Source: Annona cherimola
Lineage: Eukaryota; Streptophyta; Magnoliopsida; Magnoliales; Annonaceae
Reading direction: 5' to 3'
DNA length: 64,000 nt
Assembly: GCA_030490835.1 (NCBI GenBank)
Contig: CM059971.1
Location: 104,908,095 to 104,972,094 of the forward strand
This document shows positions 1-11,364 of this stretch, piece by piece. A program made the translations under genes and the position numbers. Below the pieces are notes generated by a model. The model saw nothing but the letters and a program-made list of their open reading frames with translations, had not been told where the DNA came from and did no database searches. Within the stretch, counting starts at the first letter, position 1; each line of letters starts with the position of its first letter.

Positions 1-140
1 AGTATCACAATCCCTCTATTTCTAAAATAAAAAATAATATGTGCACATTTTAAAAACGGTAAAATTTGGATTATAGATTAACTACACCTAGATTAAGAGT
101 TTTATAAAAGAAAATTTTAAAAATAATAATAATAGTAAAT
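1..140. mobile_element. Right arm of a foldback MITE cut by the window edge
   Basis: The first ~120 bases carry the core seen in many foldback elements of this window: a run like AACGGTAAAATTTGG, then 'agattaac..acacctagattaa', then an A-rich arm. Only the right half is present, so the other arm should lie left of the window. Family assignment rests on similarity to the elements near 6.2, 8.8 and 19.4 kb. Confidence 0.5.
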
Positions 141-468
141 GGGATTTGAAACATTCTCCTATGATGTCCCCCAGATAAAAAATTTCAGGGGAAGAGACAA
201 TCTGATGGACCCCCACACTGATTTGAAATGTCGTAATCAACCACCATTTGGCTTATTTTTGTTAACAAAGTCATATCATATGCTTGTATGGATGCATCCG
301 CCGGCAACTGCATGCATGGGAGAGAGACAAATTAGCAATCCCATCCAATGCATGTAATCCAAGCAACAGGACCAAGACCAATCCTCGCCCCCATCGCCAA
401 CCGGAGTTTCCTCTCTTTTCTTCTCTCTTTCTGTCTCCACCCATGCAAATCTCTCCTCCTCCCCCTCA
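141..468 (+). promoter_or_regulatory. Upstream region of the first ATL gene, with an RY-type motif
   Basis: This stretch directly precedes the ATL start codon and has no credible coding frame. It contains CATGCATG at about 310-317, the RY/Sph core bound by plant B3-domain factors, and a CT-rich leader from about 400 to 465 typical of a plant 5' UTR. No clear TATA box is placed. Regulatory meaning is inference from motif content only. Confidence 0.4.
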
Positions 469-942
469 ATGGCAATAAGCTTGCCCAACCTCTCTCCCTT
501 CCTCATCACTCTCATAGGAATTACTTCCACGGCCTTCATGCTCATGGTCTACCATTACATCGTGAACAAGTGGTGCTATGGGCGTGCTCAGATGGGGACG
601 AGGGCGGCCCAGCAAGGCCCGCCATTCTCGCCTGGGGAAGAGACGATGAGCGGATTAGACAGCTACTCCATACAGCTCATCCCAGCATTGAAGTATGGGA
701 AGGAGGTGTCGATCGAGGGAGGGGAATGCGCGGTGTGCCTGTGTGAATTCAAGGAGGGGGAAGAGGTGCGGCGGCTGCCTGAGTGCCTGCACTCCTACCA
801 TGTTCCCTGCATAGATATGTGGCTTTCATCCCATACGAGCTGCCCACTGTGCCGGTCAGACATGGCACCATCGCCGAACCCACATGAGTTGATGGTACCA
901 TCGGAGACCACACGAACAGGGTTGCCGAACGTTGGTGGGTAG
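469..942 (+). CDS. ATL-type RING-H2 finger E3 ubiquitin ligase
   Basis: Intronless gene of 157 codons encoding a probable membrane-anchored RING-H2 E3 ubiquitin ligase of the plant ATL family, which passes ubiquitin from an E2 to target proteins. One hydrophobic segment spans about residues 8-30. The GLD signature typical of ATLs is at 62-64, just before the RING. The RING-H2 ligands are C87, C90, C106, H108, H111, C114, C125 and C128, with the usual CIDMWL stretch after the sixth ligand and P127 next to the last cysteine. The ATG at 469 is chosen because it puts the membrane helix at the N terminus; a CT-rich leader precedes it. The protein is short for an ATL, with about 29 residues after the RING. 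A related gene lies at 11365-11805 on the same strand. The substrate is unknown. Confidence 0.93.
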   Translation: MAISLPNLSPFLITLIGITSTAFMLMVYHYIVNKWCYGRAQMGTRAAQQGPPFSPGEETMSGLDSYSIQLIPALKYGKEVSIEGGECAVCLCEFKEGEEVRRLPECLHSYHVPCIDMWLSSHTSCPLCRSDMAPSPNPHELMVPSETTRTGLPNVGG

Positions 943-1054
943 TCTTCCTTTTTTGAAAAAAATTTAAAAAATTATTTATTTTCATTCTTTCGAATTTGCG
1001 ATGAGCGATCATGGATGGTTTTTACAGGTTTGGGTGTTAACAGATAGATATATA

Positions 1055-1373
1055 TGTTGGAAATCATGTGATGCGGAAGCGTACCTAAATCCATGTGTAT
1101 AGATTCTACCTGTAGACCGAGTAGAGTACGGGGTCTTCTCCCTCAACACTTCTCCCTATGATACGAGCGGCAGATGGGAACCACTTGTGATGTAAACATG
1201 TGAGAGAGGGACCTAGACTCCTCTTTATATAGAGTCCTTCCCATCATGACTCTTAGTAGAAGTGTAGTTCTACTTGGACTCGGATTGCGTACGTATTTCA
1301 GATACACTGGGCTTTCTTTAAATCCAAGACTTATAATTTAATTAAGACACCTTATAGGAATATAATTCTAACA
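1055..1373. mobile_element. Solo LTR (or short LTR element), 319 bp, 5-bp target duplication
   Basis: The segment begins TGTTGGAA and ends TTCTAACA, the inverted termini of an LTR. It is flanked on both sides by ATATA (1050-1054 and 1374-1378), a 5-bp duplication of the size made by retrotransposon integrases. A TATA-like TTTATATAGAG sits near 1232, where an LTR promoter would be expected. No internal retrotransposon domain or second LTR is seen nearby, so it is most simply a solo LTR left by recombination. The superfamily cannot be assigned. The rest of 943-1660 has no recognisable feature. Confidence 0.8.
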
Positions 1374-1661
1374 ATATAGGCAAATAGGATAGAACCATTT
1401 TCTGCATTGACGGGACCAAATCAGCAGCAAATAACTGTTTACATTTGTTCGAAGAGATGACACAATGTTAGTGAACTGAGACAAGAATTAAAGTCACGTG
1501 TTTTAGAATGTAAATGAATTTCAATCTCATTGGCATTTCATCTCGTTTGATTGAACACTGTAATATGTTTTAGAAAGTTGTGTTCACATCACAGGTCAAA
1601 ATGACCGTAATTATATCCCACTATGAATAAACTTTTGATTAAAAGGAAAAAAATACTGGTA

Positions 1662-2205
1662 ATACCTAAATGTACTCGGGTACATTTAACCCATTTTTAT
1701 TTTTATTTTTTGAATTTTTTTACACAACTGTTAACGTAAGTGCATTTAACATATCGTAAGTGATAGGTAACATGTTCTCGTTGGTAAGTAATCTGGGTTT
1801 GAAACCCAGTGTGGTAGCTTTGTCTCCCATTTTAATATTTGGAAGATTATGATTTTCTCTTTAATACTTGGGAGCTTGTAGTCTCCTTCATTGATATTTA
1901 AAAGCTTGTAGTTTTCCTATTTAAATTTTGTAAGAATTGTCTCAAGCTTGATTGTAAGATATATTGAGATGCAATGTAAAATACTCTAATAAAAAAATGC
2001 ATTTAACGTGTGTATCAATTTTTACCCTTTTGAAGATTTTTAGATTTTTTTAAATTAATGGATTTTAAGCAATCTAAAAAATCTAAAAATATTCAAAAAT
2101 GATAAAAGTTAATATACATGTTAAATACACTTAAATTAATAGTTATGTGAAAAATTCAAAAACAATTTAAAAGATGGGTATTTACACCATAGTGCACTAA
2201 AGCGA
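1662..2205. mobile_element. Foldback MITE (CGGGTRCA-ended family), interrupted by a SINE
   Basis: The left arm (about 1662-1750) and right arm (about 1998-2205) are inverted copies: 'ctcgggtacatttaaccc' on one side and 'gatgggtatttacacc' on the other, around the core ATTTTTACC / GATAAAAGTTAATA. With 1751-1997 removed, the two parts join exactly as in the intact copies near 8.8 and 18.6 kb. No coding capacity. Confidence 0.65.
1751..1997 (+). mobile_element. tRNA-derived SINE, copy 1, with 10-bp target duplication
   Basis: This 247-bp insertion is flanked by perfect copies of TGCATTTAAC (1741-1750 and 1998-2007). A pol III B-box-like GGTTTGAAACC is near 1796-1806, about 45 bp from the 5' end, with an A-box-like stretch before it. 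The body holds 'gggagcttgtagtctcc', shared with copies near 39.6 and 59.8 kb, and the 3' end is 'actctaat' plus an A-run. It splits a foldback MITE. Transcriptional activity is unlikely given decay, but the boundaries are clear. Confidence 0.8.
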
Positions 2206-3290
2206 AGTGTACCTGGATGCATGAAATCACAACCCCATGCTTCTTAATAACCTTGGTTGAAATCTTTCATAGCTCAGTGGAAGAATAATAAATAAAAAAT
2301 CTGAGAAAAATCCCCTCAATTTTTTTTCTTTTTCAATTGAAGAGTACTACCAAAGGATTAAGAATAAAAAAGTAACAAATCCTAAGCCCCAAAAAGACTT
2401 CCACTTTCCATCTACACAAAAGATATCTGCTTTTCTTTTCTTTAGCTGTTAAACTGACAAATAAGAGTAATAAGAAAGCAAAACATAAAAGAATACTTCT
2501 TTTTTCTCCTCGATCTCTGCCTAATCATATGTGATAAAAAAAGGAAAATAGAGGAAGAATGACAAACGCTAAAGGGAAGAAAAAAATTTCCTTACAAACC
2601 AACAACTCTTGTAGGTTGGCAAAAAAGGGACAGATACCAATGTAAGCCCAAATAGAGAAGAAAGAAACGCTGAACTCCATTTAATTAAAAGCTTCAAAAG
2701 GAAACAAGTCCAATGTTGAGAACACCCAAAAAAAAGCACCACTTGTCCATATTTTCCCTTCTCCCGGAAAAAAAAATCAAATGGACAAGAAAAACGAAGA
2801 ATTTGAGAAAGAGTAAATCTCATTCACCCAAAATACTTGTCATTATTTGATAATAATGATTGGTGGAAAACTATCTTTCCTCGTAATTTTCAAAAAATAA
2901 TAGTACATTTTAACTACTAAATTATCCAAAACTTTCATTCTTAATCTATATTCCAATCGTTTTTTCCATAATTAACCTATTTATTCACACTTTACTCTTA
3001 TCATATTACATTAGTTTTACATTTTTCGTAAATATTTTCTCCTTCACTTCTCCACTCCCTCCACTCCCTCCTTACCTATGCTACCAAAGGATGCCTTAAA
3101 TTCCAAAACTCGGAAATCCTTCCTTACTCCAATCCCATTCGTTTGGAGAGAGAGAGCATCCATGAAATTGCAAATCAGATGTCCATTAAACTGAGATAGT
3201 GTACAAGACGATCTTAATGCGTAATATAAACAAAAAAAATGTTCTGACAATAACGAGAGATCTAGGGTATTTTGGTCATCTTGACTTAGA
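2206..3290. other. AT-rich intergenic stretch, no recognised gene
   Basis: Open frames here (for example a minus-strand frame at 2569-2823) are short, low in complexity and match no family I know. The stretch has A- and T-runs and a repeated 'ctccactccct' at about 3051-3066. I see no RNA gene or clear transposon end. Confidence 0.4.
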
Positions 3291-3499
3291 TCAATAGCTA
3301 TTAAATGGGTTTTTTTGACTCTGTGAAAGTGCAGGGTTTAAAAAGCAACAAATGCAAACATATAAGGTCAAAAAACCAAACACACAGGTCTCAAAAATTT
3401 AAAAAGTTCAGATTTAAAAGTTTAAAATGCAAAAAACTCAACTTCGTCTTAATGAGTTAGACTAGCTTAGTTCGTTCATTTTTCTTATAATAAATATAA

Positions 3500-3840
3500 A
3501 ACAGCAAAACCAGGTTGACTGGGTTTGACTCAATTAGTTGATTAGTTACTTTGACTCGTCGAATTGGTTAACTCGATTCTCTCAATTGGCTTTGAAAAAC
3601 TTACCAAAAATGAGATTTGTTTGATTGGGTTCACATAGTGAGTCCACTGAATGTTTTGACTCAATTGTTTGGGTTGACTCAATTATTTGGGTTGACTCGT
3701 TTCTTTCAATTGCTTATGAAAAACATAAAAACTGATTTTTAATTTTAAAAATCATGAAAGTCATGAATTTGAATATTTTTGTTCTTTTAACTAAATATAC
3801 CTGCAAGTCATGAATTTGAATAATCGTGTTCTTTTAAAAA
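3500..3840. repeat. Degenerate short tandem repeats (GGTTGACTCAATT-type)
   Basis: From about 3510 to 3715 the unit 'gggttgactcaatt' and variants recur five or six times with uneven spacing. A direct repeat 'aagtcatgaatttgaat' follows at about 3757 and 3807. This looks like a decayed minisatellite or the internal repeat of an old transposon. No coding sequence is seen. Confidence 0.5.
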
Positions 3841-5634
3841 TGTATCATGACATGACTATTGTGTTGATCGAATGTAACTAGATTAATAACATGAAGTCCA
3901 AATTAGACTATTCTACTAATTCACTTTATAAGATGACATCTATAGAAACCAAACCTACACATGTGGGCAACCATTTAGTGATCTAAAAGCAACTTAAGTA
4001 TATTGCATCTAATTATTGGATATAATGCATAAAAATAATCTATTTTTATTACAAAATTTAAAATAGATAAAAAATTAAAAATATAATATTCAGGTAGAAA
4101 TGCAATGTAATACTAATAGGTCCACATTTTGTTAACAACTAAAAAAATAATAATAAAGAGTCCAACGCCTGGATCGGTGTCCTTTGTATAATGTATGTAG
4201 ATTTTGATTCAATACATATGTATTTACTAAGTCTAATACATAAAGTAAGATTTCGAAGCCATTTTCCATTTTTTATTTTTTATTTCTGTGTGCCCACGTG
4301 TAATCACAAAATTTTAATATTTTTAGATTTTTATATATTTCTATAATTTCAAAATTAATAGTATGGTATCTAACTCGGTTATCAATTTTCTTAGTTTTGG
4401 ATATTTTTGTTGTATAACTTATCTCTTTTAGTGCGTTTTGAATATGATGTAAAAGATCATTTCAGTCCATCTTGTCAAAAAAATATATATTTAAAATTAA
4501 TTTAAAATGACTTAAATACCCCTATATTCAAAAATAAAAAAATAAATATATACACATATAAAAAAGATAAAAATTGGTTTATAAGTTAAATATATCTAAA
4601 TTAACATATTTATAAAGAATTCGAATAAATAAAAAATATCTATATTTGTACCGGCCTGAAATCAACGGAGAGGATCATGACTTATGTAAAATTAAATGTA
4701 ACAAAAATATTTAATTTATATATAAATTTTAGAATTATATTCAACATCTACACTGTTTAAAACATTGTTATCATTTAGATAAATAGTTATATAAAATATT
4801 ATTATTTCTAATATATCTACGTTGGATCTAAGCATTTTTTCACATTTTACACATAAATATAGAATACTTTTTATACAGATGTGGCCCATTCATAGCCCCC
4901 ATCAAGACGATTTTTTGTCCCATGATGAAACACATGACGTTAAAAGATGTCAACGGTTAATTTTTTTTATTTTATCATCGAAATGATCACCGTCCACGGG
5001 TTATATGGAAAACTTTAGTGTAACCAGCCAAAGCATGCCGCCTAATACTTATAGAACCAAATAAAATTTACGAAACCTCTCACCTTGACTATAAAATAAA
5101 CATTTGAGGCCTACCTTAACGATAAAATAAAAATTAAACCTGTCCTATTGTGTAACATCGTTTGGTTTGTTACGATGCGAAGAATCATTTCAACAAGAGT
5201 TTTGGGTGGGTTATAATTTTCACATACATAATAATGTGAAATTTACGAAAAACATATAGTTAGACCCTTTGTAGATTCACTAAGCTGTTCTAGTAATTTA
5301 TTAAAAAAATCATTCATCTATATAGATGGAATGTTCTAGACGATTTAAGCGGTAAACTAAAAGCTTTGAAATTCTTCATCCACAAAAGAAAGCATTTAAA
5401 TTGGTAGATAAATTAAATAATTTTATTACATTAGTTTTACACTTTTATTAGATAAGGGGCCATGCACATCTTTGATTGGGATGATTAAGTAAATAATTTT
5501 AGACGTAATGAATGGAATGGATTTCGTATATAATCATAAATGTGGGACTCAAAGGAGAGGTTATATGGATTCAAATTTATATTAGCGTTTACATAGGATT
5601 TGATGCTTATAATTCCCAAAGAATCAACTTCACA
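3841..5634. other. AT-rich intergenic stretch with transposon scraps
   Basis: No gene is visible. Fragments resembling the ~500-bp TIR family appear near 4660-4870 and 5230-5480 (phrases like 'atataaaatattattatttctaatatatctacgttggatctaa'). A foldback-core fragment (AAAAATTGGTTTATAAGTTAAATA) lies near 4570-4600. Boundaries are not definable by eye. Confidence 0.4.
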
Positions 5635-5642
5635 ATCATCAC

Positions 5643-6606
5643 TAGGGGTGTTAACGGATTGGTTTAGACGAGTTGAAGCTTAATCTTAATCCTAACTTAT
5701 TTAAAATATTTCAATCCTAATTCGTTTATTAACTTATTTAAAAAATCTCAACCCTAACCCATTTACAACTCATTTAATGAATAAGTTGACGAGTTGTTAA
5801 CAAGTTGTATAGCATGCGACCTGAAGACCTAGAGTCTGATAGACAATAATTTTGCAGGGAGAAGGTCAGAGGAAGTTTTTGGCACAGAGGAAATAAAAAT
5901 AGGGCAATAATAGCAGCAACGGAAAAATGAAATTAAATAGCAGGAGGAAGACTTAGCGAGGAAAAATAAACAAGAAGTTTACATTTATATATGATAAATG
6001 ATCTTGTCAGTATGGGTTAAGCAAATGCTCCTTTTAGTATACTTCAAAAAACTCATTTATAACAATTTTTATTTTTTTCTTCAATTAATCTAAGCATATT
6101 TAACATATAAACTAAGTTTTACCATTTTTGGATATGTGTATACATATTTTTAAAATTTTTAAAGATAAAAGTATTTTAAATACTTATATACATATAGATA
6201 TTTAAAACTCTCAAAAAAATATATGAACATATCTAAAAATGGTAAAACTTGGTTTATATTTTAAATACATTTAGATAGATAAGTGTATGAAGAAAAAATA
6301 AAAAAAATTTGTAAATGATTTTCTTAAGGTGGGCTAAGTGGAACATTTACTTAGTCTGAGCTAACAAATCACTTCTCTCTCTCTATATATATATAACTTT
6401 AATTGGTTAAATAAGTTGAACAGATTAAATGAATTAAACAAGTTACTAAATGGGTTGACCGATTATAAAATCTCAATCTAATTTAATTAAATGGTTGAAC
6501 AGATTGGCGGATCATAATACATTTATTTAAAAATTTTAATCTAAACTCATTTATAAACGAATTGAACAAGCGGATTGACAGGCTGACCATGACTATTAAC
6601 GTCCAA
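5643..6606. mobile_element. hAT-like composite element with 8-bp target duplication
   Basis: The element begins TAGGGGTGTTAACGG and ends TTAACGTCCAA, giving imperfect inverted termini. The flanks are ATCATCAC (5635-5642) and ATCATCGC (6607-6614), an 8-bp duplication with one mismatch, the size made by hAT transposases. The two ends carry repeated 'taattggttaaataagttgaa'-like strings in opposite orientation. There is no transposase frame. A foldback MITE sits inside at about 5996-6368. Confidence 0.6.
5996..6368. mobile_element. Foldback MITE (TTAGCCCGGGCTAA-ended family), nested
   Basis: The left arm has 'gggttaagcaaatgctcc' and 'ctaagcatatttaacatata'; the right arm has the inverse, ending 'ggtgggctaagtggaac..acttagtctgagctaac'. 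The centre holds mirrored TTACCATTTTTGGATATG and CATATCTAAAAATGGTAA. The arms pair over most of their length. No coding capacity. Confidence 0.65.
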
Positions 6607-6614
6607 ATCATCGC

Positions 6615-7480
6615 TCAATATTCTACTAATTAAAAGCTTGAGTTTTCCTTCCAATCTTTTTATTTAAGCTAGTCAATTGCATCAGCTACTGGAGGAGAAG
6701 AAGAATCGGCAGAGCCAGCGGCACTGACCATCCCCTCATTACACGTACGCATGCCCCTCGATAAGAACTACATGGCTCCACACAGACATGCCTTGCAACT
6801 AATCATCGATCCATATTAAGGTTGTAGGAGTAACGCCCTTTCGAATTATAGAAAGAATTGGTGCATGTGATTAAATTTGCATAAAACTCGATTTATTTAG
6901 ATGGGTAATGATTAAATGCATACAAATGTACCGAGCCTTAGTATCTAGGTGGTTCGAGCACTTGTTTTTTTAATTTTTTTTGTTTTTATGTAGTATCGCA
7001 TATAATTTTTATATATACCGAAATTCACCTTATATTTTTTATAATTTTAAAATAACCGTTTTTAACACGCCCACCATCTCCACTTATGTGAGTAAGTGAG
7101 TTTAGTTGCATGAATTTTATTACGCCATTCATATAGTATTGATTTTCAATAAACAAAAGGTCTATGAATATTATATTTTATTCTAGTTGTTTTCTTATGA
7201 GTATATTTTATTGTGTTAAACGTGATGTATAGACTTTTCTTGAAAGTGCATATGATGTAAAGACTTGATTTGACAATAAATAATAAATATTTAAAAAGCA
7301 GGGCATATGCATATCGCAGTTTAAATCTCACTTCTAAATGTTAGTTATAACTAATTTTATGTAATTTAATATGAAATAAAACCAATAACTGGTTCGGATG
7401 TTTTATTAAATATATATAAAAAAAAATCAATTCTAAAAGTACTTCATCCGAAGGAAAGAGTTGTTGCACCGCATGTTATC
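6615..7480. other. Intergenic stretch, no recognised feature
   Basis: Mostly AT-rich. A slightly GC-richer patch at about 6690-6800 shows no conserved frame. The minus-strand frame at 7146-7331 is low-complexity and unsupported. Confidence 0.35.
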
Positions 7481-7499
7481 TTTACCCTATTGGCATAAT

Positions 7500-7970
7500 C
7501 GTATCAGCTATCTTTTCATTTTTTCCCAGTTCCGTGTGGCATAAATGTAGATGGTAGCAGAATTAGAACCTAATTGCAAGGGACTAGGGGCCGTTCTCAG
7601 AAACGATGATGGAGAGTAGATGGCATGACCGATGTGCTCCCAGTGGAAGCTATGGCCGTCCTCTCCGGAATCAAATTGGGAAAGAAATGGGAATACAAGA
7701 TGTTGTGGTTGAAAGTGACTCACTGAGCCTGATCCACTTTCTGAACGGGCAGCACCCCATTTTGTCTATGGCGGGTACTGTTTTAAATTTTTAATGGAGA
7801 TTAAGATTCTTGAGGCAGCTTTTAAGTCAATGCAATATGATTTTGTTGCAGACGGAATCATGTAGAATATCGTGGGACTGTCCACCAAACAAATTACAAA
7901 TTATCTGTATTTGGATTCTTATCTTTCTGCTCAATGAAATTACCCCTTCTCATCGAAAAACATAATTAAT
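7500..7970 (+). pseudogene. Decayed LINE RNase H fragment
   Basis: Translated piecewise, this stretch gives phrases of the RNase H domain found at the end of plant L1-type LINE polyproteins: 'NVDGSRI' near 7543, 'GAVLRNDDGE' near 7590, then 'LPVEAMAVLSGI' near 7640, and in another frame 'VVVESDSLSLIHFLNGQ' near 7704-7754. Stops and at least two frameshifts separate them, so it is not functional. The 3' end 'ccttctcatcgaaaaa' near 7950 looks like a worn LINE tail. A clean target duplication is not visible. It resembles the better-preserved copy at 62.4-63.0 kb. Confidence 0.6.
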
Positions 7971-8626
7971 GTCTTTAATAAGAAAATAAGCATTATCATA
8001 GTGACTGAGGCATTGACTGGACTGGTGTATTTAAATTCTCAGAGCTGGGTGTTGAAAGTTGAAACTAAATCTAATCATATAATAAAAAACTCAACCATTT
8101 ACTTTATTTAATATTAATTGTTTTGTAAAATTATTTCATTCCAGCCACGAGGCAGGCTGCAGCTATATAAATTACGGAAAACACTTATATTCAGCCATAG
8201 ATAGCTAGGGGCACTAACATGTTATGATAATTATATAAAATCATTCGCCGATAACTAAGAATGTTTTTTTTATTAGTATCACATACACTATGACATATGA
8301 TATTATTAATCCACTTTATTCACAATTCTTACTCAGGAGGGACATTTTTTATAAATACCTCTACACTCGGGTGGACCACCTATAAGAACCTCAATTACCA
8401 GACGAACACATACAAAGAGATACAAAATTCTCACACAATCTGCAAAGTTGAAATTCAAATCTTGCACTAGACAACATATAAAATCGGTTGCCACTAACTG
8501 TGATAACGCCTAATTGGCCGATAAAGTAAGAATGTTGTAGATAGTTTAGATGTTTTATTAACGACTTTGAAATTAATATATAAATTAAATAATTTTGTTG
8601 CTTAGATTTTATTCATTTGTTAACGG
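7971..8626. other. Intergenic stretch, no recognised gene
   Basis: AT-rich sequence without a supported frame. A phrase near 8335-8400 ('ggagggacattttttataaatacc') recurs in altered form near 14.93 and 44.32 kb, suggesting a shared old repeat whose ends I cannot define. Confidence 0.35.
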
Positions 8627-8960
8627 AACATTTTTCAATGCAACCGGGTGTATTTAACCCTTTTTTAAAATAAAAAAAAATTTATACAACTGTTAATCTA
8701 GTTGTATTTAACATGTGTATCAATTTTTACCAATTCTGGAGTTTTTTAGATATTTTTTGGATTTTTTAAAATAAGTTGTAGTTTCGTAATTTGTGAATTA
8801 CAAAACTACCACTGATTTTTAAAAATTCAAAAAATATCTAGAAATATCCAAAAATGGTAAAAATTGATATACATGGTAAATAAATTAGCACTTTTATAAA
8901 AAAAATTTTAAAAAGAGGTTTTTTGCACCCAAGTGCACTAGTTCGGTACTCTTTGTTAAA
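8627..8960. mobile_element. Foldback MITE (CACCCGGGTG-ended family), intact
   Basis: A near-complete inverted repeat: 'caaccgggtgtatttaaccc' on the left is mirrored by 'ttttgcacccaagtgcac' on the right, with arms meeting around 'tgtagtttcgtaatttgtgaattacaaaactacc' (itself a short palindrome near 8765-8815). The core contains TTTTTACCAATTCTGGAG and its inverse. It is an uninterrupted comparison copy for the SINE-split element at 1662-2205. Confidence 0.65.
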
Positions 8961-9639
8961 TAGGGGCTATGCAAATAAAAGATGGAACTACTTTTGTGGT
9001 TAAACAAATGATTTTAAAAGCAACATACAGTGCAAATTTTGCATCATAATCAAAGTAGGCTAGTTTGTTGACAGGAAGTGCAACTCATTCAAAATCTTCT
9101 CATAGGGCGGTCCATCACGACAACAAAGAATTCAATCCGCGAGAAATTTTTTAATGACGGCCTTATTTTATTTTATATACATCCGATCCATGCATAAAGT
9201 AAAATTTCATCTCTTTTATTTTTTATTCTCTAACCACCACCCTACTTAATTTTGGAAAGCAAGCTTGTTTTCTTTAGTAACTGAAAATTATTTAAACAGA
9301 CCACATGAATTTCAAAAGGTATTTTTTTTTCATCTCCACCTTTCTCAATTTGGGCAAAATTGAGCGAGTGCTGTTTAGTTTCATAAAATTACATAACGCT
9401 ATAAAATATATTTCCTACTTATTTGTTTATATTAACAGGTATCTCTTTATATTAACAGTTGTACTTATTGGTAGAGAAAGATGTATCGAAACTATATTAT
9501 ATTATATAAAAATGAATGCTCTTATGGGAATTTGAGCAAAAAAAATATTGTTGCGTTTGTTTTTTAAACATTGGATAAAATCCCATGGCTGTCTGATAAA
9601 ATTGAAAATTAGTTATAAACCATCCATGCCCCTCATTGC

Positions 9640-9985
9640 ATGAATTAAAAATGACTTCTTAATTAATTTAGCAATGAATTAATGAATAATTAATTTATTA
9701 ACTTCACTATCAATATATTTATTACGTATTTTAGTAATTTGTTTCTCATTTTTTCAATTAATTAATTAATTTACTAGTTTATTTATTAGTTTGTAAATTT
9801 ATAATTTATTTATTATTTTATCTATTATTTTATTAATTTGTAGTTTACTTATTGATTTATTTATTAATCTATTTATTAGTTTATTAATTTATTTATTGAT
9901 ACATTTATGAGTTTATCAATTTATAATTTATTTATTAGTTTGTAAATTTTTCATTGATTTATTTAGTTAATTAATTTTCAATTTG
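9640..9985. repeat. AT-only degenerate minisatellite
   Basis: Over 300 bases consist almost only of A and T in loosely periodic units such as TTTATTNATTAGTTTATTAATTTAT. The region drifts between 'attaattaatt' and 'tttatttatt' units. No gene. It could act as a matrix-attachment or DNA-unwinding region, but nothing here proves that. Confidence 0.6.
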
Positions 9986-9989
9986 TTCT

Positions 9990-11364
9990 CTACGAAAAAT
10001 GAATTACAATAATATTATTTGCACTAGAGTGTGAAAGAGCATTTCTCTCTCTATATATATTTTCTCTTCACGCCACCCTATTATGAAAGTAAGAATAAGT
10101 GAATGGCTTTCATATTTTCAAATTTTCATTTAGGTGCTTCGTTCTCATAAGAAATTTTGGTAAAGTATTAGAAATCTTTAAGGATATATTTGTAATTTTA
10201 TAGAATATAGTCATGTACTTAGATAAATGCGTTTAAAATATTTTCAGTTCAATTCCTCAATATCATTGGAACTATGAACATATATCATAACTTTTTTACA
10301 TATTATTTTCGACATACACTTTTATAGTGTAATAATATATATCATATCATATTATATTCAAAACTTTTTCCATTTTTTTTTATTGAGAGTATAAAATATG
10401 ACATTTGATATATAAATCAAGCTCATTTTACGAGGGAGATACATTAAGCTCTCCCCTATCTTTTTTAAAAGACACACAAAGCTCCAACCATTAGTCGAAG
10501 CAGGATAAAACCCCCGTAACCAGATAACTGATGTGCCCTTGAAATTTTATAATATATATTTATTTTTTATTTTTAAAAATCAAGTTTTTTAAGTGGTGAA
10601 AATGAGTTATATGCCCCTGAAATTCATCATTTTTAAAAATGAAAAATAAATCTGTAAAAGTATTGTAAAATGGAAAAAGTTGATTTACAGGTTAAATACA
10701 CTTGGGAAAATATGTTTATGAAGAAAAATTAAAATTAATTAGAATTAAAAATGAATCTCATAAGTTAAGCATATGTACAATATATTATATATAACCATGC
10801 CTCTAATAATATTCATGGCACGGGTAGAAATTTCTATCAAATATTATATTTATATTTACTAATTCTAAATAGGTACGTATATATACTCAAAATAATACTT
10901 TCATACTTTATTTCCTTGCGAAATTCATTTCCTCTTCCGCATGTATTTAGATGTTGTAATTCAACTTCTCATCAGAATCAATAGGTGGCGTTGTCCAGTT
11001 CATAGGAACGGGGAATAAGTACGCGAACAGCGCATCAGGAGCTTAGTACTCAGGTGTTCCCCATACCATCATCGTCGATCCAAACAAAGTTGGGAATATC
11101 TCAGCCAAAACAGAAGGCAGAAGAGCATCACTAGCGGCACCCACCTCTCGATCTCATTTCTTCCACCCCAGTTAATTAGGACCTACCTCCAACTCATCAG
11201 ACCTCAAACCTCGCCCTTAATCACCCCCGTAGCTTCGTGTGTTTGTGATGGGCACTCTTAAGAAGAAATTAGCTTCGTGCTCTTGGGGAATGGCGTTTGG
11301 GGGTAGCCAGCTGCCCACCGCGTCCCAGTGATGTTGGAGAAGTCTTCACAAGCAATTAATTACG
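9990..11364 (+). other. Intergenic region upstream of the second ATL gene
   Basis: No supported coding frame. From about 10520 to 10800 there is an AT-rich foldback-like segment whose right end ('tatattatatataaccatgcctct') resembles the end of the element at 26275-26624. Sequence from about 10970 to 11364 is more GC-balanced and probably holds the promoter and 5' UTR of the gene at 11365, but no clear TATA box is placed. Confidence 0.4.

Noticed and set aside
3500..3720. A CRISPR-like or telomere-like array
   Set aside because: Units vary in length and spacing and have no unique spacers; the motif is not TTTAGGG. It is a degenerate plant minisatellite.
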